Below are positions 27,073-35,929 of a stretch of DNA of 48,882 nucleotides, one piece after another (position 1 is the first letter of the stretch; each line of letters starts with the position of its first letter). This DNA is from Myxococcales bacterium. GTDB lineage: Bacteria > Myxococcota > Myxococcia > Myxococcales > 40CM-4-68-19. The notes under the pieces are model-generated. The model was not told the origin of the DNA and did not search any database. It was given only the letters and a program-made list of their open reading frames with translations. Location of the stretch: positions 1 through 48,882 of the forward strand of contig JAIVGS010000003.1 of assembly GCA_020201435.1 (NCBI GenBank), in the 5' to 3' direction. A program made the position numbers and the translations under genes.

Positions 27073-28313
27073 CACTGTTTCTCCTTGATGTGCATCCCGT
27101 CCCTCATCTCCGGCGGCGGCGACCGCACGACGCGCGTTCCCGCCGGCGGCCCCTGCCGCAGCGAGACGAGATTTCCCAGCGACGGTCCGGTGACGACCGG
27201 CGCGCTCCGGACGGTGCCGTCCGGCTGCACGACGAACACCGCCTTGTTCTCGCCGCGGTCGACGACCGTGTCGGGCTGGACGGCGGGCGTCGGCGCGGCC
27301 TTCTGCGCGGCCTCGTCGAGCTCGCGCGCGAGGAAGGTGACCTTGGCGCCCATGTCGGGGAGGACGTCGTTCGGATCGTCGACGAACGCGACCTTCACCG
27401 TCACCGTCGCTTTCGCGCGATCGACCCGCGGCCGCACTTCCGCGACCTTGCCGCGATACTTGCGGTCGGGAAACGCGTCGAGCGCGATCTCGGCGGGCGT
27501 GCCGAGCGTGAGCTTGGCGACCTGCGATTCGGAGACGTCGGCCTCGACCTGCAGCGTGCTGAAGTCGGCGATCGAGGCGATGCCGCCGTTGCCGCCGTTG
27601 CCGGCGCTGGTGAAGCCGAAGACGATCTCGCCGATGTCGGTCAGCTTCTGCGTGATCCGCCCGGCGAACGGCGCGCGAACGTAGCAGTTCTCGAGATTCA
27701 CCCGCGCGACTTCGACGCGCGCTCTCGCCGCCGCGACGTCGGCGTGCGCGGCGGCCAGCGCCGCTTTCGTCGTGCCCAGGCGCGCGGTCGCGGCGTCCAT
27801 CGCCGCCGGCGTGGAGACGCCTTTCTGCTGCACGATCGCCTCGCGATCGTACTGGCGCTGCGCGTCCTGGGCGTCGACCTCGGCCCGCTTCTCGCGCGCT
27901 TCCGTGCCGCGCAGATCGGCCTGCGCCTGGAGCAGCTGCGCCTTGTAATCGGCGTCCTCGAGCACCGCGATGAGCTGTCCGGCCTTCACGATGCTGCCAT
28001 CCTCGACGAAAATTTTCGCGATCCGGCCGCCGATGCGCGGCGAGATGTTCGCCTTGCGCTGCGGCACGACGTAGCCGGTGGCGACGAGCAGCTGCGCTCC
28101 CTGCGCGGGCGTGACCAGCGCGACGGTGGTGGTCTCGACCTCGGGGGCGAAGAGGCGGTCACCGACCGCTCTCCAGGCGACGAATGCGATCACCGCGAGC
28201 GCTGCGATCGCCAGCAGCGGCGCCACCCAGCGGGGCATGCCGCGGCGCGTCGGCGCACGGTCGATGCGCAGGCTTTTGAGCTCGTCGGCGAGCGAGGGCG
28301 GAGGCGTGGCCAT
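27072..28313 (-). CDS. HlyD/RND-type periplasmic adaptor (membrane fusion protein)
   Basis: 413-residue adaptor with one transmembrane helix at about residues 27-48 (WVAPLLAIAALAVIAFVAW). A biotinyl-lipoyl-like half motif GYVVPQRKANISPRIGGRI follows, then a helical hairpin rich in Ala/Gln/Arg (about 110-200), the second lipoyl half (NCYVRAPFAGRI), and a beta-barrel. Adaptors of this kind link an inner-membrane ABC or RND pump to the outer membrane. No outer-membrane TolC gene is seen in the window. It is the first gene of the minus-strand operon, 66 bp from the divergent small gene at 28380. Confidence 0.88.
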   Translation of the reverse strand: MATPPPSLADELKSLRIDRAPTRRGMPRWVAPLLAIAALAVIAFVAWRAVGDRLFAPEVETTTVALVTPAQGAQLLVATGYVVPQRKANISPRIGGRIAKIFVEDGSIVKAGQLIAVLEDADYKAQLLQAQADLRGTEAREKRAEVDAQDAQRQYDREAIVQQKGVSTPAAMDAATARLGTTKAALAAAHADVAAARARVEVARVNLENCYVRAPFAGRITQKLTDIGEIVFGFTSAGNGGNGGIASIADFSTLQVEADVSESQVAKLTLGTPAEIALDAFPDRKYRGKVAEVRPRVDRAKATVTVKVAFVDDPNDVLPDMGAKVTFLARELDEAAQKAAPTPAVQPDTVVDRGENKAVFVVQPDGTVRSAPVVTGPSLGNLVSLRQGPPAGTRVVRSPPPEMRDGMHIKEKQ

Positions 28314-28379
28314 TCGCGCGCGTCTCTATCACAAAGCGCGCCGTGGAATAGAGGCCACGCTCGCGCGTATCATCGTCCG

Positions 28380-28691
28380 ATGGATCCTGCCGTCGCAAAG
28401 GCGATCGGAGAGGTGCTCGGGCCGTTCCTCGGCGTGCTCGCCTGCGGCGCGATTCCGGTCGCGCTCGTCTACCTCGGCAAGCATTTCAAGCTGCGCCACC
28501 GCGAGCTCGAGTTGGAGGCGGAGCTGCACGGGCGCGATTCGCAGGCGCGGCTGCAAGCGCTGGAAACGAGGCTCGTCGCCGTCGAAGGCGCCCTCGGCTC
28601 GCTGGTGCAGACGATGTCGCGGCGCCCGGACCTGATGCAGCCGCCGGACGCGCCGCAGCTCGAATCGCGCTTGCTGACGAAAGTGAAGTGA
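28380..28691 (+). CDS. Small single-span membrane protein with coiled coil
   Basis: 103-residue protein: one hydrophobic segment at about residues 10-32 (LGPFLGVLACGAIPVALVYLG), then a highly charged heptad-like helix (KLRHRELELEAELHGR through LQALETRLVAVEGALGSLV), and a polar tail. The topology recalls PspB-like proteins, but I see no decisive family motif, so the function is unknown. It is divergent from the exporter operon; the 66-bp gap holds CTCTAT (28324-28329) and ATAGAG (28348-28353) as a short inverted repeat. No clear ribosome site precedes the ATG. Confidence 0.62.
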   Translation: MDPAVAKAIGEVLGPFLGVLACGAIPVALVYLGKHFKLRHRELELEAELHGRDSQARLQALETRLVAVEGALGSLVQTMSRRPDLMQPPDAPQLESRLLTKVK

Positions 28692-28787
28692 TCAGCCGGC
28701 CAGCAGCAGCAGGGCCGCGATCCCGACCGCGATCGGGATCGGCAGCAGGGCCTTGATCAGGCCGACCGTCCGCCGAGAAACGCGCAT
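28692..28787 (-). CDS. Possible 31-residue membrane peptide
   Basis: A short open frame from ATG 28787 to TGA 28692 encodes MRVSRRTVGLIKALL, then PIPIAVGIAALLLLAG: a basic N-terminus and one transmembrane helix. AGGA lies only two bases before the ATG, a weak ribosome site. Its stop directly abuts the end of the 103-residue gene on the other strand. The hydrophobic pattern with strongly GC-rich codons is suggestive but could be chance. The stretch also holds a 9-bp inverted repeat (28718-28726 with 28733-28741). Confidence 0.33.
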   Translation of the reverse strand: MRVSRRTVGLIKALLPIPIAVGIAALLLLAG

Positions 28788-28805
28788 GGTCCTGAGGTAG
28801 CACGC

Positions 28806-28819
28806 GCGCCCGCGGGCGC
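28806..28819. terminator. GC palindrome downstream of the glucoamylase gene
   Basis: A perfect 14-base palindrome (GCGCCCGCGGGCGC) lies five bases beyond the GH15 stop codon. Its position fits a transcript-end hairpin for that minus-strand gene, but no T-run follows, so this is only a candidate. Confidence 0.28.
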
Positions 28820-28824
28820 CATCA

Positions 28825-30864
28825 TCAGTGTGTCGTATGCGGCAACAGCGCGCCGCGTTGCTGGCGGTAGAAGAACTTCGGCGTTCCGCAGGTCGGGCAG
28901 ATGTCGAGCGCCTCGCGTTTCTCCAGCCAGGCCAGCACGGTGGCGACGAACTCCGCGTGCGACCACGTCAGCGGCGACACCGAGAGAGGCTCGCCGGTGT
29001 ACGGATGCAGCTGCTCGGCGAGAATTCCGCTCGGCAGCGCGTGCTGCGAGACCCAGGTGAGCAGCGGAATGGACTCGCGCAGGTCGTCGACCGAGCGCGC
29101 CTTGGCGATGCCGTGCTGCGCGAGCCACAGCGTGCAGATGAACCACGGATTTCCCGGCACCGCCGCGTCGCCGTTCGCGCGCTGCTGGTACGGATCGGCT
29201 TCGTACCGCGCGACGCCGCCGACGTCGGTGCGCACCCAGAGGCGCTCGCGGATGGCGAGCATCGTCGCCTCGATCTTCGGATCGTCCGGGGCGAACGCGC
29301 CGAATCGCCACGCGCCGTAGAGCGACGCGTCGACGGTCATGTCCGGCTCGTACGTCCCGTCCGGCTTGCGAACCAGCATCCGCGCGAACCGCTTCAGCGA
29401 AGGGTTCCACAGCCGCTGCTCCATGCCGCGGATGACCTCGTCCGCCGCGCGGCCGTAGCGCGAAGCCATCTCCTGCTCGCCGAAGGCGAGCGCGAACGCC
29501 TGCGCCGAGCGCAATCCGCCGACGACGGCGCCGCAGGTCCAGGTCAAGACGCCGCGGCGCTCCTCCCAGAGATCGTAGGAAGGCCAGGGCAACCCGGTCG
29601 CCGGATCGCGCCAGGAGGCGAGAAAGTCCGCCGACCGCATGAACGGCCGGAAGAGCGGCTTCACCATCTCCACGTCGCGGCGGCGCAGGAAGCGCTGCCA
29701 CAGCGCCCACAACACGAGCGCGGTTTCGTCCTCCTGGATCGGCAGCTGCTCGCCGCCGTCCTTCCCGAGCCACGGGTGCCACGACGAGGCGGTCGACCCG
29801 TCGGGGTTGTACTTGTGGAGAAGGTAGCCGTCGGCGGTGACCGCCTGCGCGCAGAACCGGTAGAAAGGCGAGGTCACGTCGACGTGGCCGGCGGCGTCGA
29901 GCGCGGCGGCGACGATCGATCCGTCGCGCGGCCACATGTAGCTGTACGTGTCGCGCGCGTAGGCGGTGATGTCGTGATCGTTGGCGGCGATGATCGCGCC
30001 GTCGTTGTCGATCTGCGTCCGGAGGATGAGCAGGCTTCGCAGGAAGAGGTCGACGACCTCGGCCGGCAGCTCGCCGTACTCGAAGCGATCGCGGGCGACC
30101 CACAGCCGCCAGAACGCGTCGGTGCGCCGCAGGTAGATCGCGGTCCCCCGCGCGCGAATCCGCTCCGCCTGATCGCGCACCTCGCCGTACGTCTCCGCCA
30201 GGCCGATGAACATGGCGCACTGCGCTCTTCCCGACGGCGGAACCTGCACGTCGACGCCCATCGTCGAATCGACCGATCCCTGCTCGATCGGGTTCTGCGA
30301 GAGCAGCCCGTCCTCGGCGTCGACGAAGGTTCCTTGGGCGCCGCTGAACCCTTTCTTCCCGGTGGCGAAGCGCTGCGCGCCGAAGCCGTGCGACCCCGAG
30401 CAGCCGAGGATCGCGTACCGCTTCCCCTTGTAATGGACCAGACACCGCGTCTTGGGATCGAAGAACACGGTGTCGCCCAGATCGACGCCGAAGAGACGGA
30501 GATCGTGGTGCCAGAAGACGCGGACGTCGCGGGCGCGGCCGGAGAGATCCTCGATCTCGACTTCGCGCACCAGCACCGGTTCGTGGAAATCGACCGCGTC
30601 CGAGCAGCGCAACCTGAGCCCGAGCGAAGCGTTCTCCAGCGTGACTTCGGAGGCGAGCGTATCGCGCCGGTAGCCCAGCGTCTTGCGCCAGGCGTCGTCC
30701 TCGACCCAGGCAAACTTGCCGTCCGCCCAGACGCCCATCCGGCAGGCGTGGCCGTCGGTCTGGTTCTCGCGTCCGACGTACGGCCAGTAGAGATCGACGA
30801 GGTTGTAGCGGGCGTCGAAATTGACCAGCAGATCGCCGTTCCCAAGCGTCAACGCACGCGGCAT
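28825..30864 (-). CDS. GH15-family glucoamylase-like glycoside hydrolase
   Basis: 679-residue GH15 enzyme with an N-terminal beta-sandwich of about 270 residues (LTLGNGDLLVNFDARYNLVDLYWPYVGREN) and a C-terminal (alpha/alpha)6 barrel. Barrel motifs include TYSYMWPRDGSIVAAALD, the general-acid region LPIQEDETALVLWAL, and the general-base region AEQLHPYTGEPLSVSPLTWSHAEFV. There is no signal peptide, so it is probably cytoplasmic. Bacterial GH15 enzymes of this length cleave alpha-1,4-glucans from the non-reducing end, or trehalose in some lineages; which one applies here cannot be told. The last 25 residues contain CPTCG, an isolated CxxC pair that could bind metal only in a dimer or by chance. 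Confidence 0.9.
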   Translation of the reverse strand: MPRALTLGNGDLLVNFDARYNLVDLYWPYVGRENQTDGHACRMGVWADGKFAWVEDDAWRKTLGYRRDTLASEVTLENASLGLRLRCSDAVDFHEPVLVREVEIEDLSGRARDVRVFWHHDLRLFGVDLGDTVFFDPKTRCLVHYKGKRYAILGCSGSHGFGAQRFATGKKGFSGAQGTFVDAEDGLLSQNPIEQGSVDSTMGVDVQVPPSGRAQCAMFIGLAETYGEVRDQAERIRARGTAIYLRRTDAFWRLWVARDRFEYGELPAEVVDLFLRSLLILRTQIDNDGAIIAANDHDITAYARDTYSYMWPRDGSIVAAALDAAGHVDVTSPFYRFCAQAVTADGYLLHKYNPDGSTASSWHPWLGKDGGEQLPIQEDETALVLWALWQRFLRRRDVEMVKPLFRPFMRSADFLASWRDPATGLPWPSYDLWEERRGVLTWTCGAVVGGLRSAQAFALAFGEQEMASRYGRAADEVIRGMEQRLWNPSLKRFARMLVRKPDGTYEPDMTVDASLYGAWRFGAFAPDDPKIEATMLAIRERLWVRTDVGGVARYEADPYQQRANGDAAVPGNPWFICTLWLAQHGIAKARSVDDLRESIPLLTWVSQHALPSGILAEQLHPYTGEPLSVSPLTWSHAEFVATVLAWLEKREALDICPTCGTPKFFYRQQRGALLPHTTH

Positions 30865-30920
30865 GCGGCGCAGCGTACCTCACCTTGACCGCCGCGAATC
30901 GGATCTGGTACCCGCGCACG

Positions 30921-32192
30921 GTGCCGAGCCAGCCACCGCCGGAAGGGACGTTCGTCTTCCTGTCCGAGTTGATCGGGCGGCCGGCGCGCGGCGCCTCGGG
31001 AGAACGGCTGGGGAAGGTCGTCGATTTTCTCGCCGACGCGTCCGAGCCCGCGTATCCGAAGGTGACCGCGCTGCGGGTGAAGGTCCCCTCGCTGCGCGGC
31101 GAAGTGAAGCGCGTCGAATGGGCCGACGTCGCCTCCTGCGAGCCGAGCGGGACGCGGCTCAAGCGCGGCGCGGAAGCGCTGCAGCCGCTGAAGCTGCAAG
31201 GGAACGAGATCCCGCTCGCCCAGGACGTCCTCGATCGCCAGATCGTCGACACCGATGACGCGAAGGTCGAGCGGGTGAACGACCTGCACCTGTTGCGCGC
31301 TCGCGGCGATCTGCGCGTCGCCCACGTCGACGTCGGCTTCCGAGGGCTGGTGCGGCGGATGGGCTGGCAGCCCGCGGTCGACGCGCTGCTCAAGAGGCTC
31401 AAGCCGGGCTCGCCCTACCTGCGCAGGGAGCAGTTCGTCCCCTGGAAACACGTCCAACCGCTGGCGGCGGGAACCTCGAAGGTGCGCCTCGACCTCGCTC
31501 GCCGCGCGATGGCGGAAGTGCACCCGAGCGATCTCGCCGAGATCCTCGAGGACCTCGATCGCCGCGAGCGCGCGGTCCTGTTCCGTGATCTGCCGATCGA
31601 GTTCGCCGCCGACGCGCTGGAGGAATCGGAGCCCGGCCTGCAGCGCGAGCTGTTGCGCATGGTCGAGCCCTCGCGGGCCGCCGACATCGTCGAGAAGATG
31701 CAGCCGGACGACGCCGCCGACATGCTCTCCGAGCTGCCGAAAGAGCAGACCGCCGAGATCCTCGCGGCGATGGACCCGCCCGACGCGCGCGTCGTCGAGG
31801 AGCTGCTGACCTACGACGAGAACACCGCCGGCCGGATGATGAACACCGAGTTCTTGCGGCTGCAGCCGGCGATGACGGCGCAGCAGGCGTTGAGCGCGGT
31901 GCGCGATCAGGCGCGCGAGGTCGCGCAGGTGCACGACTGTTTCGTCGTCCAGCGCGATCGCCGTCTGCTCGGCGTGCTCTCGCTGCGCGATCTGTTGCTG
32001 GCTGCGCCGGAGGCGCCGGTCGACGCGATCATGCACGAGCACCCGGCGCCGCTCGAGCCCGAGGATCGCGCCGGCAAGGTCGCCGAGCTGGCCGCCAAGT
32101 ACAACCTCTTCTCGCTGCCGGTCGAAAGGGACGGCAAGCTGCTCGGCGTCGTCACCGTCGACGACGTGCTCGAGAAAGTCCTGCATGGCTGA
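30921..32192 (+). CDS. MgtE N-domain and CBS-pair protein without a membrane part
   Basis: Soluble protein of about 423 residues. The N-terminal 140 residues contain PRC-barrel-like strands (VFLSELIGRPARGASGERLGKVVDFL). Then comes an MgtE intracellular N-domain of repeated short helices (LAEILEDLDRRERAVLFRDL, ADMLSELPKEQTAEILAAM), then TYDENTAGRMMNTEFL leading into two CBS domains to the end. In MgtE these parts sense Mg2+ and gate the attached channel; here the channel is missing and the next gene, overlapping by 8 bases, encodes an NRAMP-like transporter. I infer that it gates or senses for that transporter. GTG 30921 is chosen; an in-frame TTG at 30885 would add 12 residues. Confidence 0.85.
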   Translation: MPSQPPPEGTFVFLSELIGRPARGASGERLGKVVDFLADASEPAYPKVTALRVKVPSLRGEVKRVEWADVASCEPSGTRLKRGAEALQPLKLQGNEIPLAQDVLDRQIVDTDDAKVERVNDLHLLRARGDLRVAHVDVGFRGLVRRMGWQPAVDALLKRLKPGSPYLRREQFVPWKHVQPLAAGTSKVRLDLARRAMAEVHPSDLAEILEDLDRRERAVLFRDLPIEFAADALEESEPGLQRELLRMVEPSRAADIVEKMQPDDAADMLSELPKEQTAEILAAMDPPDARVVEELLTYDENTAGRMMNTEFLRLQPAMTAQQALSAVRDQAREVAQVHDCFVVQRDRRLLGVLSLRDLLLAAPEAPVDAIMHEHPAPLEPEDRAGKVAELAAKYNLFSLPVERDGKLLGVVTVDDVLEKVLHG

Positions 32193-33426
32193 CGCCCAGG
32201 CTCGTTCGCGCTGGGCGCGGTTCGCGGCGGTCATGGCCGTGATCGGGCCCGGCATCATCACCGCCAACGTCGACAACGACGCGGGTGGGATCGCCACCTA
32301 CTCGCAGGCGGGCGCGGACTTCGGTTACTCGCTGCTCTGGACGCTGATCCCGATCACGGTGGCGTTGATCGTCGTGCAGGAGATGACGGCGCGGATGGGC
32401 GTCGTCACCGGCAAGGGTCTCTCCGACCTGATCCGGGAGAGGTTCGGCGTCAAGGCCACCTTCTACGTCCTTCTCGCATTGCTGGTCGCGAACCTCGGCA
32501 ACACGATGGCGGAGTTCATCGGCGTCGCCGAGTCGATGGAGATCTTCGGGGTCTCGCGCTGGATCTCGGTGCCCTGCGTCGCGGTGATCGTCTGGGTTCT
32601 GGTGGTGAAGGGAACCGCGCGGATCGTCGAGCGGATCTTCCTCATCGCCTGCGTCTTCTACGTCGCCTACCTGATCGCGGGTTTTCTCGCCCGGCCGGAC
32701 TGGGCCGAAGTCTCCGCCGGATCGCTGAAGCCGACGCTCGCGCTCACCGCGCCGGCGCTGACGATGGTGGTGACGCTGGTGGGGACCACGATCGCCCCGT
32801 GGATGCAGTTCTATCTGCAGAGCGCGATCGTCGAGAAGGGCGTCCAGACCGACGATTACGCGCTCTCGAGGCTCGACGTGGTCGTGGGATGCATCGTCAC
32901 CGACGTGGTCGCGTTCTTCATCGTCCTCGCCTGCGGCGCGACGATCTTCAAGGCCGGCGGCCACATCGAGTCGGCCAAGGACGCGGCCGTCGCCCTGCGC
33001 CCGCTGGCCGGCAGCTGGGCGAGCGCGCTGTTCGCGTTCGGCCTCTTCAACGCCTCGCTCTTCGCCGCCAGCATCCTGCCGTTGTCGACGACGTATTACG
33101 TCTGCGAGGCCTTCGGGTGGGAGAGCGGGATCGACAAGCGCCGCGAGGACGCGCCGCAGTTCTACTTCCTCTACACCGCGATGATCGTCGTCGGCGCCGG
33201 CCTCGTGCTGCTGCCCGGATTGCCGCTCTTGAAAATCCTGCTCCTCTCGCAGACCGCGAACGGCGTCCTGCTGCCGTTCATCCTCGTCTTCATGCTGCTG
33301 CTCGCCGGCGACGAGCGGCTGATGGGCCGCTATCGCAACGGTCCGGTGCTGACCGCGATCGCCTGGCTCGTCACCATCGCCCTGATCGTCCTCACCGCGC
33401 TGATGTTCTGGTTCACGCTGCGCTGA
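32185..33426 (+). CDS. NRAMP-family divalent cation transporter with altered metal site
   Basis: 413-residue membrane protein with about 11 helices and the NRAMP framework. Helix 1 reads IGPGIITANVDNDAGG: Asp30 is followed by Asn-Asp-Ala instead of the DPGN motif of Mn/Fe transporters. In helix 6 the MPH motif is replaced by IAPWMQF (residues 203-209), so the metal-binding Met is Ala and the His is Trp. Loss of this Met is a hallmark of NRAMP-related Mg2+ transporters (NRMT), so the ion may be Mg2+ rather than Mn2+; that is inference. It is coupled to the MgtE_N-CBS gene by an 8-base overlap and converges on the GGDEF-EAL gene with a 14-base overlap. Confidence 0.87.
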   Translation: MADAQARSRWARFAAVMAVIGPGIITANVDNDAGGIATYSQAGADFGYSLLWTLIPITVALIVVQEMTARMGVVTGKGLSDLIRERFGVKATFYVLLALLVANLGNTMAEFIGVAESMEIFGVSRWISVPCVAVIVWVLVVKGTARIVERIFLIACVFYVAYLIAGFLARPDWAEVSAGSLKPTLALTAPALTMVVTLVGTTIAPWMQFYLQSAIVEKGVQTDDYALSRLDVVVGCIVTDVVAFFIVLACGATIFKAGGHIESAKDAAVALRPLAGSWASALFAFGLFNASLFAASILPLSTTYYVCEAFGWESGIDKRREDAPQFYFLYTAMIVVGAGLVLLPGLPLLKILLLSQTANGVLLPFILVFMLLLAGDERLMGRYRNGPVLTAIAWLVTIALIVLTALMFWFTLR

Positions 33427-35866
33427 CCAGCGGGAACGGCTTTCGCGCGACGATCAATTCGCGGAACGACGCGGCGTCGAGCGGGCGGGAGAACCAGTAA
33501 CCCTGCGCCGACTGCACCTCGAGCTCGCGGAGCTCCCGCAATTGCCCGGGATTCTCGATCCCCTCGGCGACCACTTCCATCTGCAGCGCCTTGGCGAGGC
33601 TGACGATGGTGCGCACGATCTCGGCATTCTTTCCCGGCACGTCGAGGCGCGAAACGAAGCTCTTGTCGATCTTGAGCGTGTCGAAGCGGAAGTTGTGCAG
33701 ATAGCTGAGCGACGAGTAACCGGTGCCGAAATCGTCGAGGAGGAGGTGCACGCCGAGCGTCTTCAGCTGCATCAGCAGCAGCGCCGCCGGACCCGCGTTC
33801 TCCATCAGGACGCTCTCGGTGACCTCGAGGCGCAGCCGCCGCGCGTCGATCCCGCTCGCCGAAATCGCCTCTCGCACGTGATCGATCAGCTCGGCCTGCA
33901 CCAGCTGTTTGCCGGAAAGATTGACGCTCACCGACGCGGTCAGCGGCCGCGGCAGGGCGTCGTTCCACGCCTTGGCGTCGCGGCATGCCTGCTGCAGCGC
34001 CCAGCGGCCGATCGGAACGATCAGGCCGGTCTCCTCGGCCGACGGAATGAAATCGCTCGGCGGAATCTCGCCCCGCGAAGGATGCTCCCAGACGATCAGC
34101 GCCTCGCAGCCGCTGACGTGGCCAGTGCGAAGCGAAACGATCGGCTGGTAGCGGAGGCGCAGCTCGCCGCGCTCGATCGCGCGCCGCAGATCGGTCTCCA
34201 GCTGCAGTTGCGCGCGCGCATCGGCGTGCATCGACGGATGGAAGATCGCGTGCGTCGCGCGGCCCATGTCCTTGGCGCGGTACATCGCGGTGTCGGCGTC
34301 GCGCAGCAGCTCCTCGGGGCGCGTGTAGCCCGGCGTGCCCATCGCGACGCCGATCGAAGCGGTCGCGAAGACCTCGGTCCCCTCGAGATCGTGCGGCGCG
34401 GCCAGCGCCTCCTGGATTTTCTCGGCGGTGCGCACCGGCACGTCGGGATCGGCGAAGTCCTCGAGCAGCACGACGAACTCGTCGCCGCCGAGGCGCGCGA
34501 CGGTGTCGCCCGGCGGAATGCCGTCGACGATCCGGCGCGCGACGTGCACCAGCAGCAGATCTCCGTGCATGTGCCCGAGGCTGTCGTTGACCGTCTTGAA
34601 GCGATCGATGTCGAGGAACAGCACCGCGAATCGATAGTCGCTGCGCCGTTGCTGCCGCGCCATCGCCTGCCCGAGGCGGTCCATGAACAGCGATCGATTG
34701 GGCAGGTTGGTCAGCGCGTCGTGGAGCGCGTCGTGGAGGAGCTTTTCTTCCGCGTTCTTTCGCTCGGTGATGTCGGTCTGCGATCCGGCGAGCCGATACG
34801 CCTTTCCGCTGCCGTCGCGCACCGCCGCGCCGCGGACCAGCATCCACCGCCAGCTCCCGTCGACGTGCCGGACCCGATGCTCGGTCTCGAGATGCGGCGT
34901 GCGCCCCTCGAGATGCAGGCCAAGATCGCCGAGCAGGCGATCGCGATCGTCGGGATGCACGCGGTCGAACCACTGATCGGGCTGGCCGGTGATCTCGCCC
35001 TCCGCCAGCCCGAGCTGCGCCTTCCAGCGGGCGGAGAAGAAGATCTTGTTCCTGCGCAGGTCCCAGTCCCAGAGGCCGTCGTTGGCGCCCTGCGCGGCGA
35101 GCGCGTACCGCTCCTCGCTCTCGCGCATCGCCCGCTCGACGCGCTTTCGCTCGGTGACGTCGAGCAGCATGCCGATCACCGCGCCGCGCCCGTTGAGCAT
35201 GGTGCGCGCGCCGTGCACCTCGATGTCGATCGCCGAACCGTCCTTGCGCTTGCCGCGGATCGTGTAGTGCACGCTCTGCAGCTTTCCTTCCACCCGCAGC
35301 CGCAGGTATTCGTTGACCACCGGCAGGTCCTCGGGCCAGGTCAGATCCTGGACGGTCTTTTCGTACAGCTCGGACTGCGTGTAGCCGAAGATCTCGGCGA
35401 GCTTCGGATTCGCGTACGCGTACCGGTTGTCCTGGACGATGTAACAGCCGACGATCGACTGCTCGACCAGGCCGCGAAACTTGTCCTCGCTGGCTTTCAG
35501 CGCCTGCGCCGCCTGCATCCGCTCGGTCACGTCGCGCGCGATCCCCTGCACGCCGACCGGCCGGTATCCGCGATAGACCAGCCTGCTGGTCACCTCGAGC
35601 GGGACCCGGCGGCCGTCCTTGGCGGTGATCTCGATCTCGAAGAGCTGCATCTCGCTGGAGAGCTTCTTCTCGATCGCTTCCCGCGCGCGGTCGAGCGACT
35701 CGGGCGGGACGATGTCCCAGATCCGCAGCTTGAGCGCCTCTTCGCGCGAATATCCGGTGACCCGCTCCCAGGCCTTGTTCACCCAGGTGAAACGGCCCTC
35801 GAGATCGTGCGCGTAGATGATGTCGCTGGCGTTCTCGACCAGCTCTCGATGGTTCGCTTCCTCCAC
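33413..35866 (-). CDS. Triple-PAS GGDEF-EAL cyclic-di-GMP enzyme
   Basis: About 817 residues from GTG 35866. Three PAS domains in tandem (from ANHRELVENASDIIYAHDL; from KFRGLVEQSIVGCYIV; from RYALAAQGANDGLWDWDL), each ending in DVTER/DITER-type linkers. A diguanylate cyclase domain follows with intact RLGGDEFVVLLEDF and then an EAL phosphodiesterase domain with CEALIVWEHP, SVNLSGKQL, DDFGTGYSSLSYL and KIDKSFV. Both catalytic motifs look intact, so it could make or degrade c-di-GMP; usually one activity dominates. No transmembrane segment is seen, so it senses cytoplasmic signals through PAS. The longer frame upstream overlaps the MarC gene on the other strand and is rejected. Confidence 0.88.
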   Translation of the reverse strand: MEEANHRELVENASDIIYAHDLEGRFTWVNKAWERVTGYSREEALKLRIWDIVPPESLDRAREAIEKKLSSEMQLFEIEITAKDGRRVPLEVTSRLVYRGYRPVGVQGIARDVTERMQAAQALKASEDKFRGLVEQSIVGCYIVQDNRYAYANPKLAEIFGYTQSELYEKTVQDLTWPEDLPVVNEYLRLRVEGKLQSVHYTIRGKRKDGSAIDIEVHGARTMLNGRGAVIGMLLDVTERKRVERAMRESEERYALAAQGANDGLWDWDLRRNKIFFSARWKAQLGLAEGEITGQPDQWFDRVHPDDRDRLLGDLGLHLEGRTPHLETEHRVRHVDGSWRWMLVRGAAVRDGSGKAYRLAGSQTDITERKNAEEKLLHDALHDALTNLPNRSLFMDRLGQAMARQQRRSDYRFAVLFLDIDRFKTVNDSLGHMHGDLLLVHVARRIVDGIPPGDTVARLGGDEFVVLLEDFADPDVPVRTAEKIQEALAAPHDLEGTEVFATASIGVAMGTPGYTRPEELLRDADTAMYRAKDMGRATHAIFHPSMHADARAQLQLETDLRRAIERGELRLRYQPIVSLRTGHVSGCEALIVWEHPSRGEIPPSDFIPSAEETGLIVPIGRWALQQACRDAKAWNDALPRPLTASVSVNLSGKQLVQAELIDHVREAISASGIDARRLRLEVTESVLMENAGPAALLLMQLKTLGVHLLLDDFGTGYSSLSYLHNFRFDTLKIDKSFVSRLDVPGKNAEIVRTIVSLAKALQMEVVAEGIENPGQLRELRELEVQSAQGYWFSRPLDAASFRELIVARKPFPLVSAA

Positions 35867-35929
35867 GACGGAGGAATGGTAGGCACGGAGGGCGCTCCCG
35901 TGCAAAGGATGGTAGAGACCGGCGCTCAG

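Noticed and set aside
28007-28018. Perfect AT-rich palindrome CGAAAATTTTCG within the adaptor gene
   Set aside because: It is single, encodes ordinary residues (KIFVE), and has no partner elsewhere that I can see.
28825-31402. Alternative frames across the glucoamylase gene
   Set aside because: Only the 679-residue frame shows GH15 motifs; others are Arg-rich shadows.
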